Source: Echria macrotheca
Lineage: Eukaryota; Ascomycota; Sordariomycetes; Sordariales; Schizotheciaceae
DNA length: 64,000 bases
Direction of reading: 5' to 3'
Assembly: GCA_030411725.1 (NCBI GenBank)
Contig: MU839830.1
Coordinates: 620,001 to 684,000, forward strand
This document shows, in pieces, positions 46,498 to 58,100 of this stretch. The notes below the pieces were generated by a model. That model was not told where the DNA came from and did not search any database. It was given only the letters and a program-made list of their open reading frames with translations. How positions within the stretch are numbered: the first letter of the stretch is position 1; every line of letters begins with the position of its first letter. The position numbers and the translations under genes were made by a program.

Positions 46498-47616
46498 CTA
46501 AATAGTCCGCGTGTTGTGGATATCCAAGACCAAAATATCCGTTGCCCCAACCTGCGTTAGCTCGTCCATAACCGTCGCGATGCGCTTCTTCTCCACCATG
46601 GCGCTGACCGCCACCCAACCCTCCTCCTCGAGCGACGTCACCGTCGGCGCCCGCTTCCCAGGCGTAATCTTGGTTGCGTCCGGAAGCCTAGTCCGCGCAA
46701 TATTGTACTGACACAATACGTACTTCTGCGCTGTAATTACACCACCAATACGAGCGGCAATCAGCTCTACCATTGCCGGGTTGCTCGGAGCCTTGGATTT
46801 GATGAGAATGGCGGACGAGTCGACGACCGTGTCGATGGCCTTCAGACCCGCTGCTTTCATGGTCTCTCCGGATTCTGTCTTTGTCAGAAACGGAGTTTCG
46901 ATGGGCGGAAAAGGGGCTACATACCAACCAGGTCAACAATGCCATCGGCAACACCCAAAGCGCACGCAGCCTCTACACTTCCGCTAAGCTCGATAATCTT
47001 GGTCCGGAGCTTTCGGCCGGCCAAGTTCAGAGCGTCCCCGTTGGTCACGCCCTCCTTCTCGAGCTCGAGCCGTGCAAAGTACTCCTTGGCCAAGTGGACG
47101 AAACTCGTGCCGATATTCTTCCCGATGAGGTCCTTGCCTTCGGCATACTCGCCCTTAGCGGGCACCTGAACCTGCAAACGGCATGCACCGAAGCCAAGCT
47201 CCATTACCGTCTCGCAACCCTGCGGTTTGGCCTGGGGGTCTGGGCTCCATTCATTGCTAAGTCGTCGAGCGCGCGTCAGCTCCCGTACGCCGGCATCGTG
47301 CTCCTGGACTTGGTCGAATCCCGTGATTCCAAGGTCGACTCGACCTTCTCCGACGAATGTTGGGATGTCGGCGGCTGGAAGAAAGACGAGGGCTATGGGC
47401 AGGTTCTTGACGAGGGCGATATCTAGGCGATTCTCACGCTTGAACTGGATGTCGGCGCCCTCGAGGAGGTTTAGACTGGCCTGGAGGAGTCGGCCCTCTT
47501 CAGGAGTGAGTTAGCATGCGCCGTCGCACGAGAGACCTGGATGACTCACTCTTGGGTACCGCGAAGAGGAGGCGTCCTTCGAGACTTTGCAGAGAGATCA
47601 GTTCTTCTGTCGCCAT
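46498..47616 (-). CDS. HIS1: ATP phosphoribosyltransferase, first step of histidine synthesis
   Basis: Three exons, complement(join(46498..46874, 46925..47497, 47550..47616)), 338 residues; introns are 52 nt (donor GTGAGT, branch GCTAAC, acceptor GAAG) and 50 nt (donor GTATGT, acceptor ACAG). Landmarks: MATEELISLQSLEGRLLFAVPKKGRL at the start, DIALVKNLPIALVFLPAADIP, RVDLGITGFDQVQEHDA, ETVMELGFGACRLQVQVP, SGSVEAACALGVADGIVDLV (phosphoribosyl-binding) and the C-terminal regulatory ACT-like domain VTSLEEEGWVAVSAMV with DELTQVGATDILVLDI. This is the long, histidine-inhibited hexameric form. It condenses ATP with PRPP. Cross-pathway (Cpc1/Gcn4) control is expected; I found no TGACTCA in the first ~400 bp upstream, only one at the intron 1 donor. 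Confidence 0.96.
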
Positions 47617-49397
47617 TGCGGGGAATGCAAAGCTAGGGAGGGAGCAGACACACAGAGGTGAAGCAAAAGGAAGAACTGCTAGAAGGAGGGGAGACTAACT
47701 GGTTTACCAGATCCATGGCCGGCTTGCCGTACTCGGACGGCACGGGAGGGAGAGCTGGGTATGGGTAAGGTCGCGGCGGGAGAAGGGCCTCCGGGGCAGC
47801 ACTGTCGGGTCGGATCAGGGTCTGTACACGGATATGGCGTCAAAGTATGATGCACGGCGTGGCTGCAGCGGCTGTCAGTAGTGGTCTAGACAGCGTCCGT
47901 GATCGCGGGGTGGTGGTGCCCCCGCGCCGGCCGGCATTGAGGGGACAAGTGTAGGCATACATGCAGACGGCAGGATGTGTACAAACGTCTAGCTTAGCTC
48001 CTTGGGCAAGTGACAGAGAGGACTGATTGTTCGCGAAAGTCGGTCGTTATGTTTGGGTTGCAGTGGAGTTATTGCGTCAAATTCGCGTACTTCCGTTTCT
48101 TCCTAAAGAAAGGCGATGCTCAAGAGTTTTCCTACCCACGTTCCTGAATCGGAGCCCGCTCACTGGTGCCCCTCGTTCGGCATGGAGGGGCAACACCCCA
48201 TTGCGTCGGGTGGGGGAAGCGGGGCCGGACCGACAGGTACAAGGAGTGGTGGGCTTGACGGCGACAAGCCAAGAAAATACCTCTGCAGAGCTTGAATATG
48301 TATGTGGAAAGGCCTCCAAGTCCCGTGGAAATGTTATACCGGTCATTCAGTATTGAAGAAAGTACCTGGATACTGAGTACCCTAGCATGAGCGAGATCCG
48401 GAGAGCGGTCGAAGTGCCGGCGATCTCATTGGACGACAGCTCTGTTTCACGGCTCGTTTGGTTTTCAGAATCGCCCTATGATGGAGCGCCAATTAGCTGT
48501 TGTAATAATGAGATAAGATCCAAGATAGATGTTGAGCGATTGCTGTTTGCGTGGCTAGAGTACACGTGAAGGGCCATATGCGACGGCGCAACATCCTTCT
48601 ACCCCTGGTAAATCCTGAGAGAACTGGACACATTGTGTTCAAATTCGCTGTGATTTTTAGGGGTCGAGCCGCCATTTCCCCGATAACTGCCCCTGCAAGT
48701 CCGCGGCTAAAGATACGTCACAGCACTACCCCTGATCCTGCCGCGCTTCGTGTACCAATCCCCAACGGGCAGTCGCATGCACATCAAGCACGATTGCAAT
48801 CCGCCAGTCTCGCAACAAATTGTCCTGTATCCTCGCTCGCTGTTGCGAAGTTGACCATTTGTATTCCGTAGACACTGCTGAATTGTCAGATTATCCCACC
48901 CTCGTTTGATTTCTTTCCTTCGTTCGCCTATCTGTCATTCCTTGCCGGCGATTCCTGATATTTCGTCGCGCACTCCCCGACGTCTTGAAAGCGGCGGCCT
49001 CAGCCTGCGCCCATCGGAAACGAGGTCGTGCGACACCGGCCACCTATCGCCAACCCACCACCACCGCTTCAGCTACACTTCGACACGGGCTTCTGCCATC
49101 GAGATGCTGGTAAGGAGGAAATCTCTGGATTCTGCAGCCGTTGCTGCTTACAAGCGATCTCTATGCTAACCTTGGCCCTGTCCAGCTCCCCTGAGAAACT
49201 GCTATTGTTCGGCCCCGTTTCTTCGATCGTCGCCGAGAGGGAGAGGATTCAACATCAAACCGGGGGTTCTGTTTGCCATTCGTGACTAAGCGGAAGCATA
49301 GATCCTCCGCGCATCGACGATCAGACCGCAGGTACTCGGGCGGCCGCGGGGGATCAGGGCGATACCAGGCCCGGGGTGTCCATCGATAATTGTCAAG
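47617..49397. other. Divergent spacer HIS1 / sugar transporter
   Basis: 1.8 kb between two starts. No gene is evident. Frames around 48027-48356 and 48906-49169 are motif-free. The transporter could have an additional 5' exon here, but none is clear. Confidence 0.45.
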
Positions 49398-51236
49398 ATG
49401 TCAACATGGACAGGGCAGCCGAGCATAAAGGGGAGTACCGAGACGATGCGGATGCTGCTTTTAACATGCGTCTCGGTTGGAATAACGTTTGTACATTTCG
49501 AAACAACGGAGTTGACACCAGTGCTGACGATGAGGTCTACAGCTTTACGTGGGGGGTCGAGATGACATGTAAGGAACCGATTGGTACAGACCAATACATG
49601 GACTGACGTTGCATAGACTGCACTCCTTACCTCCTGTCGCTCGGTCTGACCAAGGGCCAAACTTCGCTCGTCTGGGTCGCCGGTCCTCTGTCAGGCCTAA
49701 TCGTGCAGCCCATCATTGGCGTCGTGGCGGATGAATCGACACTAAAATGGGGGAGGAGGAGGCCCATAATAGCCGTCGGATCTGTTATCGTTGCCTGCAG
49801 TCTTCTTGCGCTGGGCTTTACCAAGGAGATCGTGGCTTCTTTTGTGACGGATAAGGAGGCGGCTAGGACAGCGACCATCGTCGTTGCGGTTTTCTCGCTC
49901 TATGCAACCGACTTTGCCATTAACGGAGGTGAGTTTCTTCCTCTGGGCTCATGGACTTTGCTGATCTTCTCAGTCATGTCATGTTCAAGAAGCTTGGTCG
50001 TGGACACACTCCCGATTCACAAGCAGCAGACCGGCGCATCATGGAGTGAGTCCCTCTCTATACTTGACGAGCTTTTCTGACAACTCCTCAGCCAGTCGAA
50101 TGGGATCACTGGGCCATATCATCGGTTATGCATTGGGCGCCGTCGATCTCATTGGCCTTTTCGGGACTAAGTTAGGCGACACCCAGTTCAAACAGCTCAC
50201 CGTCATTGCCGCCATGGGAATCATGCTGTGCGCAGCTATTACCTGCTGGGCCGTCTCGGAACGTGTGCTCGTTTCGGTGCGCGAGGACCCTCGTCGTGAT
50301 CAGGCACGGTTCAAGGTGGTCCGTCAGATCTGGTCGACTCTCCTCACCCTGCCTCCCCGAATACGCGGTATTTGCCATGCGGTATTCTGGGCCTGGATTG
50401 CCTGGTTTCCGTTCCTCGTCTATAGCAGCACTTGGGTCGGTGAGATTTATTTCCGGAACGATCTGCCCGAGGGTGCCAGGGAAACCAAGGACGCGCTGGG
50501 CGACATGGGGCGTATTGGCAGCACGGCGCTGACTATTTACTCGACCGTGACGTTCATCAGCGCTTGGATCATGCCGACACTTATCCGGACGCCTGACGAG
50601 GATTCGTTCACTCATCGACCGCCAGCGAGTATCGCCCGGTGGGTCGAAATGTTCAACAAGGTCAAACCCGACCTGCTCACGGCGTGGATCATCAGCCATA
50701 TTGTCTTCGCCTGCGCCATGTTTCTCACCCCCTTTGCATCCTCGATCCGGTCCGCGACGTTTATCGTTGCTTTCTGTGGCATCCCGTGGAGTTTTGCGCA
50801 GTGGGCGCCGAGCACGTTCCTGGGCATTGAGGTGAATAAGCTGAGCGGCGCCTCCCATCCGGCGGTCGATGGCGCTAACGGCACTGCGTCTTACCGGCGC
50901 CTCTCGGACGGCTCGAGCATTGAAATGCGCGACCTGAGACGACCAGACCACAGAGATCCGGAATCCGGCGCTGTTGGCTCGACGGGTGAGCTGAGCGGCG
51001 TGTACTTTGGCATCATGAACATCTTTACAACACTGCCTCAGTTCATCGCCACGTTCATGAGCACCATTGTCTTTTCGATCTTGGAACCCGGAAAAAGCCC
51101 GGAGCTAGCGACGGACGCGCACCCCAGCGAGCACAGTGATACCAAAGGCCCAAACGCCATTGCCGTCTGCATGTTTATTGGGGCGATCAGTGCCGTGGCG
51201 GCAGCCTGGGCGACGACGAAACTTAAGCATCTATAA
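49398..51236 (+). CDS. GPH/SUT1-type major facilitator sugar transporter
   Basis: Five exons, join(49398..49486, 49543..49568, 49617..49928, 49974..50045, 50092..51236), 547 residues; introns 45-56 nt, exon 2 only 26 nt. Joins restore ITFTWGVEMTYCTPYLLSLG, a hallmark of plant and fungal sucrose/alpha-glucoside carriers (helix 1). The helix 2-3 loop has LKWGRRRPII, and helix 4 gives ATDFAINGVMSCSRSLVVDTLP with a charged Arg/Asp pair typical of SUT proton symporters. About 12 membrane helices; the large cytosolic loop is in the middle, and another hydrophilic loop (~residues 425-460) precedes the last two helices. Likely imports sucrose, maltose or related glycosides with protons at the plasma membrane. 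The start MSTWTGQPSIKGSTE fits the family; an upstream exon cannot be excluded. Confidence 0.9.
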
Positions 51237-52791
51237 ACGTCGATACAAGCAGCGGAGACAGTGGACTAGAGGGTGTACTCTTAGATCTCGCAGCGCGGCG
51301 TTTCATTGGGGGCTTGTCTTTTTGCATAGTGCGACGTGGTCAGCGTGTGTTTATGACTTTCTTGTATGATACGATATGGATGGCATAGAGGGCGGTTAGT
51401 ACAGTGGAAGAGACTGAGTTACGCTTTCTCGGGTCTTCAAGTCGAGATGTCGCCAATGTCCGAGCAACCCCAATACGAGTTACACTCAGAGTCCCGATGA
51501 TTGCGCGGCGGGTACTTGTAAAGCGCCTAACCGCAAAGTTTGGACACGATGCCCACTCCAGCGTATTTACCGATAACTTATGATCATCCCGAGAAGCCTC
51601 GGGAAAAGACTAGAGGGTACGTAAAACCCACATCGGGTAACCAGTGCTTGACCAGATACGGGATGACAACCCTTTCCCCAGAATCCCGTATCTTTATTTA
51701 GCATTTCGGACCCGGATCCAATCCGGGGTTTACTTACCACGCGTAATCCGCAGACTTGGATCCTGGAGGCTCGGATCGGATCGGATCGGGGCGAGCTGAG
51801 TCGGGCTGGGGGCCTTGGGGGCGGGCTGAGACAAGGCTGGCGCCAGCCAGCCACTGCTGACACCGTTGATATCTCTCCCCGACATGGGGTTTAACGTTAA
51901 CTACCGGGGTTGTTATCAGTTGCGGGTCGATCTAACTATCTTCCTTTCAGCCTTCCCGTGATAACGGTACCCTAAGGACTTTGGGTTAGGCTGGCGTTGA
52001 TCTGGAAGGCTGGATGGCTGGCTGGATGCAAGTCATTTCCGATCCGGGTCCCTGGATAAGGGAAGTTACCGTAAACTTTGTTTTATCTTCCCATACAAAG
52101 TATGGATTCGATCAACCACTGAGACACATGAGATCATAGCGTCAGCGTCCCCCCCAATGCTCATCTTGTGTCCTGCGTTTATATTCCGTACACTGGCATG
52201 GACATGACGCCCACACTCAACTCATACACCCACTCACCCGGCAACAGATTCAATACACTAAAAAGAATACCCGTAACATCTGCTCTACTTCTCAAAATGC
52301 TGACTGACGGCAAGGTAGCGTACATCGTCCCCGCAACGACAGACACATAAAAACAATACGGCAACGAGAACCGCCTGTTTTCATGCCAGCGACGTGCGCC
52401 TATGGAATCATGCTATGCAAAGTTTGAAGTTTGTATGTCGACGACGCCCCAACAATGGTATCCAGAAACCAGAACCCACTCCTTGGAAAAACAGAACGAA
52501 AAAAAAATAAAATATGCTGGTCTCCCTTCTCCCTCCTTTACCCTCCATTGCGAATCCGGTATCTTTGGTTCTTCTTTTTCTGTCTCCGTGCTATGCACAC
52601 ACAACATACGGACGAAATAGCGTCCGTAAGACAAGCCCCGACAGGGTCATTACGATGTTGTGTAGAGTATCCTTCCGGATTCGGATCCTGATCCCGCAGA
52701 TTATTATCCATTACCCATCCTCCCTACCCTCTTCCCGCCCGCGAGAGGTTCGCCCCCCCATAAGCAAGCCTAGTGTGGATCTTTTGGTTCC
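51237..52791. other. Convergent spacer, with hairpin
   Basis: 1.55 kb between the transporter and the Skt5-type gene. Holds a perfect 11-bp inverted repeat (51654-51664 / 51683-51693), a GGATC-rich patch (51775-51792) and short GGCTGGAT repeats near 52010-52025. It may contain decayed transposon DNA; no gene seen. Confidence 0.45.
51654..51693. repeat. Perfect 11-bp inverted repeat (hairpin)
   Basis: AGATACGGGAT and ATCCCGTATCT are exact reverse complements separated by 18 bases. It lies in a convergent 3' spacer. Confidence 0.65.
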
Positions 52792-55134
52792 TCACATTAC
52801 TATGCATTCCTTTTCGTTTTCCGTGTTGCTCTTCTTGATCTTAGCATTCCGAGGCGGCGCAACCTCCATAGGGGTGCCTCCGCTGACGGCAGCCCGGATT
52901 GCCGCCAGACGATGCTTCGCACGCTCGTCTCCTGAATCCGCGGCCTTGACATACCAAACGTTGGCTTCGAGGATGTCCCGGCGACACCCGATGCCCATCT
53001 CGGTGAAGTAGCCGACGGCGTACTGCGCCTTAACATAGCCTGTCGCAAAAATTAGCCAGTATAACGTGACACGCATTAAACCAGACATACCAAGTTCTGC
53101 CGACTTCCTGGCCCACTCATAAGCTTCTTCCTCATCCTTCTCCAAGATAGGCTCCGCGCCGACCATATACCACGCACAAAGTCCCATCATGGCGGCCGCG
53201 TGACCCCGCTCGGCCGCACCCGTGTAGAAATGCACACTGAGCGCCGGGTCCCGAGGACAGTTGAGCCTCCCGTGCTCATAGGCATCGCCCATCCGGTAGT
53301 TGGCCTCGGCATGTCCCAGGTCGGCGGCCTGTGTGAACAGCTCGGCGGCGTAGCTCTCATCTTGAAAGATGTCGTCGCCGTAGCCTGTCTCATACAAGCA
53401 GCCGAGGTGGTACGGGGCGGCATTGTAAATCGCATCGGCCGATTCCGTCGCCAGCTTGAGCCATTTGATACCTTCTCTGTACCGCTTCTCACCCAGATCG
53501 CCAGATAGACAAGCTTTCCCCAGTCTCGTCATAGCACCCGGATGCCTCTTCGATGCCGCTGTGCGCAAAAATTGGACGGCCTTGGCAGGATCTTTGCGAC
53601 ACCCCCAGCCGAACTCGTAACACAAGGCTGTACGGTACGCGGATTCTGCGTGGCCATGCTTCGCAGCGAGCACGAAGAGCGGAAAGGCCGAGTTATAGTC
53701 TTCCTTCCCTTTGCTGAACAAGCCAGATGCATAGCCGTCGGCAAGATAGTACTGGGCAAAGGGATACCCGTTATTTGACAGTTTTTGTAGAATAGCTCGA
53801 GCTTCCCGAATCAGCTCCTGCGCTGACGAGCCGGCAGCCTCGGCTGCGCTCAGCTCCTTGCCGGGTTTCGGGCTCTTCCTCCTGGGTTCGTCGAAATTGA
53901 GACCCTGCTCCTGTGCTGTGGCAATCAAGAAAACGGCGAACGAGTATTGGATGGAGAAGTCATTCGTCTTCTTAACGTTTTGCCGGTACATCTCCAGCGT
54001 TTTCTCAGCGCTTAACAAGGATGCATTATTCCCGACGGCAGAGCGTAGCTGCGAGTTGTCAAAAGTGATGGGAGCTGGCGCTGGCTGAGGATACGGCACA
54101 TTGAGGAGATCGGCAAACGTCGACGACGGCCTGGTCTCCGGGGATCTCCTAGACTGGACAGACGGCGCCCGATTGTGCGGGTTACCATAGACATTCGGCG
54201 ACCGGCCACGGGGCCCGAGATCGGAATATATCGAATAGGAGGATTGAGGCCGCGGCAACGAGCTTCGTCTCCCGAAATGGGAGCTGGGAGTCAAGTGGCG
54301 GTTAATAGTGGCGGCATTCTCGAGCAGGTTGGGGTTCGACTGTGCTCTGGGATCCTGTCCGGCGGCAACGCTCGCTGGGCGCGTGAAGAAGGCAGAATGG
54401 TGGTACTGGAGCTGGGGGACCGACTCGGAGCGGTTCGCGCCGTCGTCAATGACAGAGCTCTCGGGGGAGCCATTGTCCAAGGTCCCCTGGCAATCTGACG
54501 CCTCATTGATGCCCGAAACCGAGCTTGCACTCGTCGCGGCCGAGGATTGCGTCGAGGCCGGCTGCTGCGATGTGCTCGCAGTTGTGTCCGACTCTCTGCT
54601 GTGCCGATTGACATCGGTCGGCCTCGAAACGTCGCTTATGCTCAGATCATCGGGCTCTGGGCTCGCCAGGCCCAGCATCTGGCGCTGCTTCACCTGCCGC
54701 ACCGGGAGCATCGCGAGGGGTTTTTCCGACGCCAATTGCCCATATCGAGATGTTTGCTCCTGTCCCAGCTCGCCATTCTGCTCCGAAAGGGGCGTATGAG
54801 GGGGCGGGGTTGGCGCCTCAGGGGTTCTGGGCAGGGCGCGATCGAGGACGCTGGGAGGTCGCGGGGCCACGCCGGACGATTGGAGCGTCTCGATGTTGGC
54901 GTTGGACGGCCGGGCCCAGTCTTCGGGTTGGAAGTTGACTTTTACGGGTGATACTGGAGAATGGCGTAACCTTGGTGACTCGGGAGCCGGTACCCCGGGC
55001 AGCGGCTTCGCATTGTCGCCCCAATCGTAGCGTTCTGTCGGTGCAAGACTCGACAGCGGCACCGGTTTTCGCCGCGGAGGACTAGTCGCTGCTCTCGGGG
55101 GGGAAGTGGGCGGCGACGTCGTGATGGCCGCCAT
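52792..55134 (-). CDS. Chitin synthase activator, Skt5/Chs4 type (Sel1 repeats, CaaX)
   Basis: Two exons, complement(join(52792..53039, 53091..55134)), 763 residues. The 51-nt intron (donor GTATGT, acceptor ACAG) is a multiple of three with no stop and joins SAELG to YVKAQYAVGYF. The first ATG is at 55134 (MAAITTSPPTSPPRA); an apparent longer frame begins with TTG. Residues 1-~380 are Pro/Ser-rich and disordered. Residues ~430-730 carry Sel1-like repeats (AQYYLADGYASGLF, AESAYRTALCYEFGWG, APYHLGCLYETGYG, AEANYRMGDAYEHG, AQYAVGYFTEMGIG). The protein ends ECIVM, a CaaX box (Cys-Ile-Val-Met) as in prenylated Skt5. In yeast Skt5/Chs4 activates and anchors Chs3, the class IV synthase at bud necks. 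A class IV synthase gene is next door, head to head. Filamentous fungi have several Skt5 paralogues; which this is cannot be told here. Confidence 0.88.
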   Translation of the reverse strand: MAAITTSPPTSPPRAATSPPRRKPVPLSSLAPTERYDWGDNAKPLPGVPAPESPRLRHSPVSPVKVNFQPEDWARPSNANIETLQSSGVAPRPPSVLDRALPRTPEAPTPPPHTPLSEQNGELGQEQTSRYGQLASEKPLAMLPVRQVKQRQMLGLASPEPDDLSISDVSRPTDVNRHSRESDTTASTSQQPASTQSSAATSASSVSGINEASDCQGTLDNGSPESSVIDDGANRSESVPQLQYHHSAFFTRPASVAAGQDPRAQSNPNLLENAATINRHLTPSSHFGRRSSLPRPQSSYSIYSDLGPRGRSPNVYGNPHNRAPSVQSRRSPETRPSSTFADLLNVPYPQPAPAPITFDNSQLRSAVGNNASLLSAEKTLEMYRQNVKKTNDFSIQYSFAVFLIATAQEQGLNFDEPRRKSPKPGKELSAAEAAGSSAQELIREARAILQKLSNNGYPFAQYYLADGYASGLFSKGKEDYNSAFPLFVLAAKHGHAESAYRTALCYEFGWGCRKDPAKAVQFLRTAASKRHPGAMTRLGKACLSGDLGEKRYREGIKWLKLATESADAIYNAAPYHLGCLYETGYGDDIFQDESYAAELFTQAADLGHAEANYRMGDAYEHGRLNCPRDPALSVHFYTGAAERGHAAAMMGLCAWYMVGAEPILEKDEEEAYEWARKSAELGMSGLMRVTLYWLIFATGYVKAQYAVGYFTEMGIGCRRDILEANVWYVKAADSGDERAKHRLAAIRAAVSGGTPMEVAPPRNAKIKKSNTENEKECIVM

Positions 55135-58100
55135 GGCGGGCGGCGAAGGCGAGGAAAAACCTAGTTCCAACCCTTCGCCCGCTCCCTATTGCGATGGCGT
55201 GTGGGCGGGTGGAGAAAGTCAAAAGTTTGTGATCGGGCCACAGGACGGCGTGAAGTTATCGTGGCGGTATCCGTCGACTAACCATCTGCACCCGTGCTGT
55301 CGACTGCGTGGTTCCTGCTTTCCCGGCGTCGTCTCAACTCAAGCGGCGTCCCAAACTGTCAAGCTGCCGGTGGCCACAGTTTGGACGCTACGGTCGACAG
55401 GTGGAAGGTGGGACGGACGATAGCGACAGAGGCCACAAGGAGCCGAAAAAACGAATGCTAGCGGCAGCAGCAATATCGTGCAGAGAAAATCAGAACGGCG
55501 GAGGGTGTGGATTGCGGCACCATGGGACTAGAAGGGGGAAGAAACGATGAAAATGGACGGTCTCTATTCAGGGACGAGGATCTGCAGGCCCTGCCCAGCT
55601 TGTTCAGGCTTGCTTCGGGTGGCTTTGCAGGGTCAAACGGGGCCACTGGGCGAGCTCGCCAGTCATGCCAACGTAAACCCTGCTGCAGAAACAGACGCAC
55701 TACGGCTTGGTATAAAACGCGAGGTTGGCAGACCCGATGCCCCTCAACAGCGAATCGTGCGCTTTCTGGGGCACCACATGGGTGGCCGAACGCCTGACCC
55801 GCAACTAGCGAACCTATCGCACCGCCCGTTCCGTTCAGTCACGTCTTTCAGCCGAATTTTTGCTCTGCAGAAAGCGGTGGGCTCTTCTCGCCCACGCCGC
55901 CACAGAACACAGCGAGTGCTGCAGCACAAAGCCGCTCGTTTTACGAGCCCTTCGTGTAAGCCTTGTGTCGTCTTATGTCTCGTTTTCGCTGAAAGCGTCT
56001 TTGTCGCGACGTGGGATCCTTCTGCGCAGGTATTCTAGGCAGGCACGTGTCGGCTGTGAAATTCAGGATTACGGGCCTCCTTCGCCCCGTCCTCGCCTGC
56101 TCCTGCCCACCCAGCTTCTTCCATCACTACGGAGCACATCTACAGAAAAGGGGCTTTCCAGGTGGCCAAGAGCAGCCGCCCTATCCTCTTTGCACGCCAA
56201 ATCCAGCGCCAACAGACGAAAAGGAAGACCGGTGTCCACACCATGCCCAGAGGTAATCTTTGACCCCCCCAGACCGGCAACATGGCCGCTGCAACGCTCC
56301 ATCCAGCACCCAGCGCCAAAAGTCCTGGTGCCCGCAAAAAAGATCCCGAATACCTCGTATACACCCGCAGCGCGTTTTCCGACACCTCCACTATGCACTT
56401 GGCTGCCTCTCTCGGTAGTATTCCCGCGGGCTACCCTCTCATCCTCTCCATCTACGCTATTGATTCACTGCTGGATATGACGGCAGTCCTTGTTGGAGGA
56501 GACGTGAATCCTTCCCGATACCAAGGAAGACCGCAACCAAGAGCTCGTTGAGCCTCCCTGCATCCGTGGCGCGGCACGTTCCCCACGATTTTAATAAGGG
56601 ATGCGGGTTGACGGCGTAGGCATGGTGCACGCAGCAGCAACCCACCGATCCAACCACACACACCATGCTGGATCGGAACTTGGCGAGCTGGGGTGACTTG
56701 GCCCTGGCTGCTACCTCGCGCCCCTCAGTGTGATTTTTCCACGTCTCGTGATGGCTTCTCAATATCGAGAGCCCTGAATTTGCTGGGCCCGGGGTGTTAT
56801 AGCCATTTTATAGTCCATGATATCAGCTGGTGACCTCATCGCCCTCTCTATTCGCGCTTCCAGAGTCTTAGTTGTCGGCCTCATGGTGCAGTCCATCGAT
56901 CTACCGGTAGTTTCCATGTCAGCGACCTCGGCGGGCGATCCGCATTGCTTTCGAGATGAGCGACATGCTGCGGTACCCAATCCAACTGGCGCATAGAGCC
57001 AGCAGGGTCCTGATCATGCAACCGGATTGGCCGTCAGCAACTCTGTCTGACGCAATCTCGTCGATATATGTGGTACGTCGAGAGGCGTCGAGTCCCTCTC
57101 AGTCCCATTCCGGAGATCGCGCTCTATCGATAGAGTATAACTAGATGCTGCGAGGGGTTTGGAGACTGTGGACGTGAGCACATCCCAGAGTGCAGTTGTA
57201 CACTAGTTAGTGGGATTCCACTGGATCGACAGGGGCCGGTCCACCTCCTTGGAACATTGCGGAGTCCTTTGATGAGGCCCTCTACTGTGTAGAGGGCCGG
57301 CTGCAACTCGTTGTAAATCATCTTGGCCAGCAAAAGATGGCGTGATTCACCAGGCACCAAAGAGTCGGCACACTTGGCGAATCCCTCAACAGATGTCAGT
57401 GGAGGTTGAGCTGCCAAGGCTGCGTAGCTTATCTGCTTATCTGGACGAAAGCGGAAGGCTGGATACTTGGCATGTGTCTCTCCAAGCATTCCGCTTGTAG
57501 AATGCCGAGCAGACAGCTGCCTTCCTCCCAGGCAACATAGGGGTCAACGCGAGCCGAATTCCGATTCCAGTACCCGTCTATCTGACCGCCGCTTTCGAGA
57601 TGCCGCTTCCGGAGCCTTGCTAAACGGAGGACTCGCCACGGCGACGCCTCGGGATGTCACATCCCTGGGAACGAAACACGATATCCGCCCTGGAAAAGTC
57701 ACAAGCAAGACCAGGAAACAAGGTCGCGTACATCATCTCGTTGCCGATCGCCGTGAGGAGTGTGGACATCAGATGAACAACCAGGTTGCTTGCGACTCAG
57801 GGGAAGCTGCGGCAGCTGCAATCGCGCCGTCTCCTCTCTGACTGCTACCGACAGCTGCATCGGTATTCACGCGTCAACTTTGCCCCTGACGATCAGCCCG
57901 GGTTTCTAGAAGAAGGGGCCGCAACTCTTCCTGACTTCAGACGAAGGGGGAAGCGCCTGAGTTGACACAGCTGTCTTGGCTCTCACCCGAGGGCAGCCGC
58001 CAGTCGACCGCTAGTCGACCCCGTTCTTCAATATCAGCGTAAGATGTTGGTCAGCTTTGCTATATGACCGCATTTTGGGTTCAGACGTAACGCTGGGCAC

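Noticed and set aside
55135..55170. Twelve extra N-terminal residues for the Skt5-type protein
   Set aside because: That frame would start at TTG. The first ATG is at 55134 in a good context.
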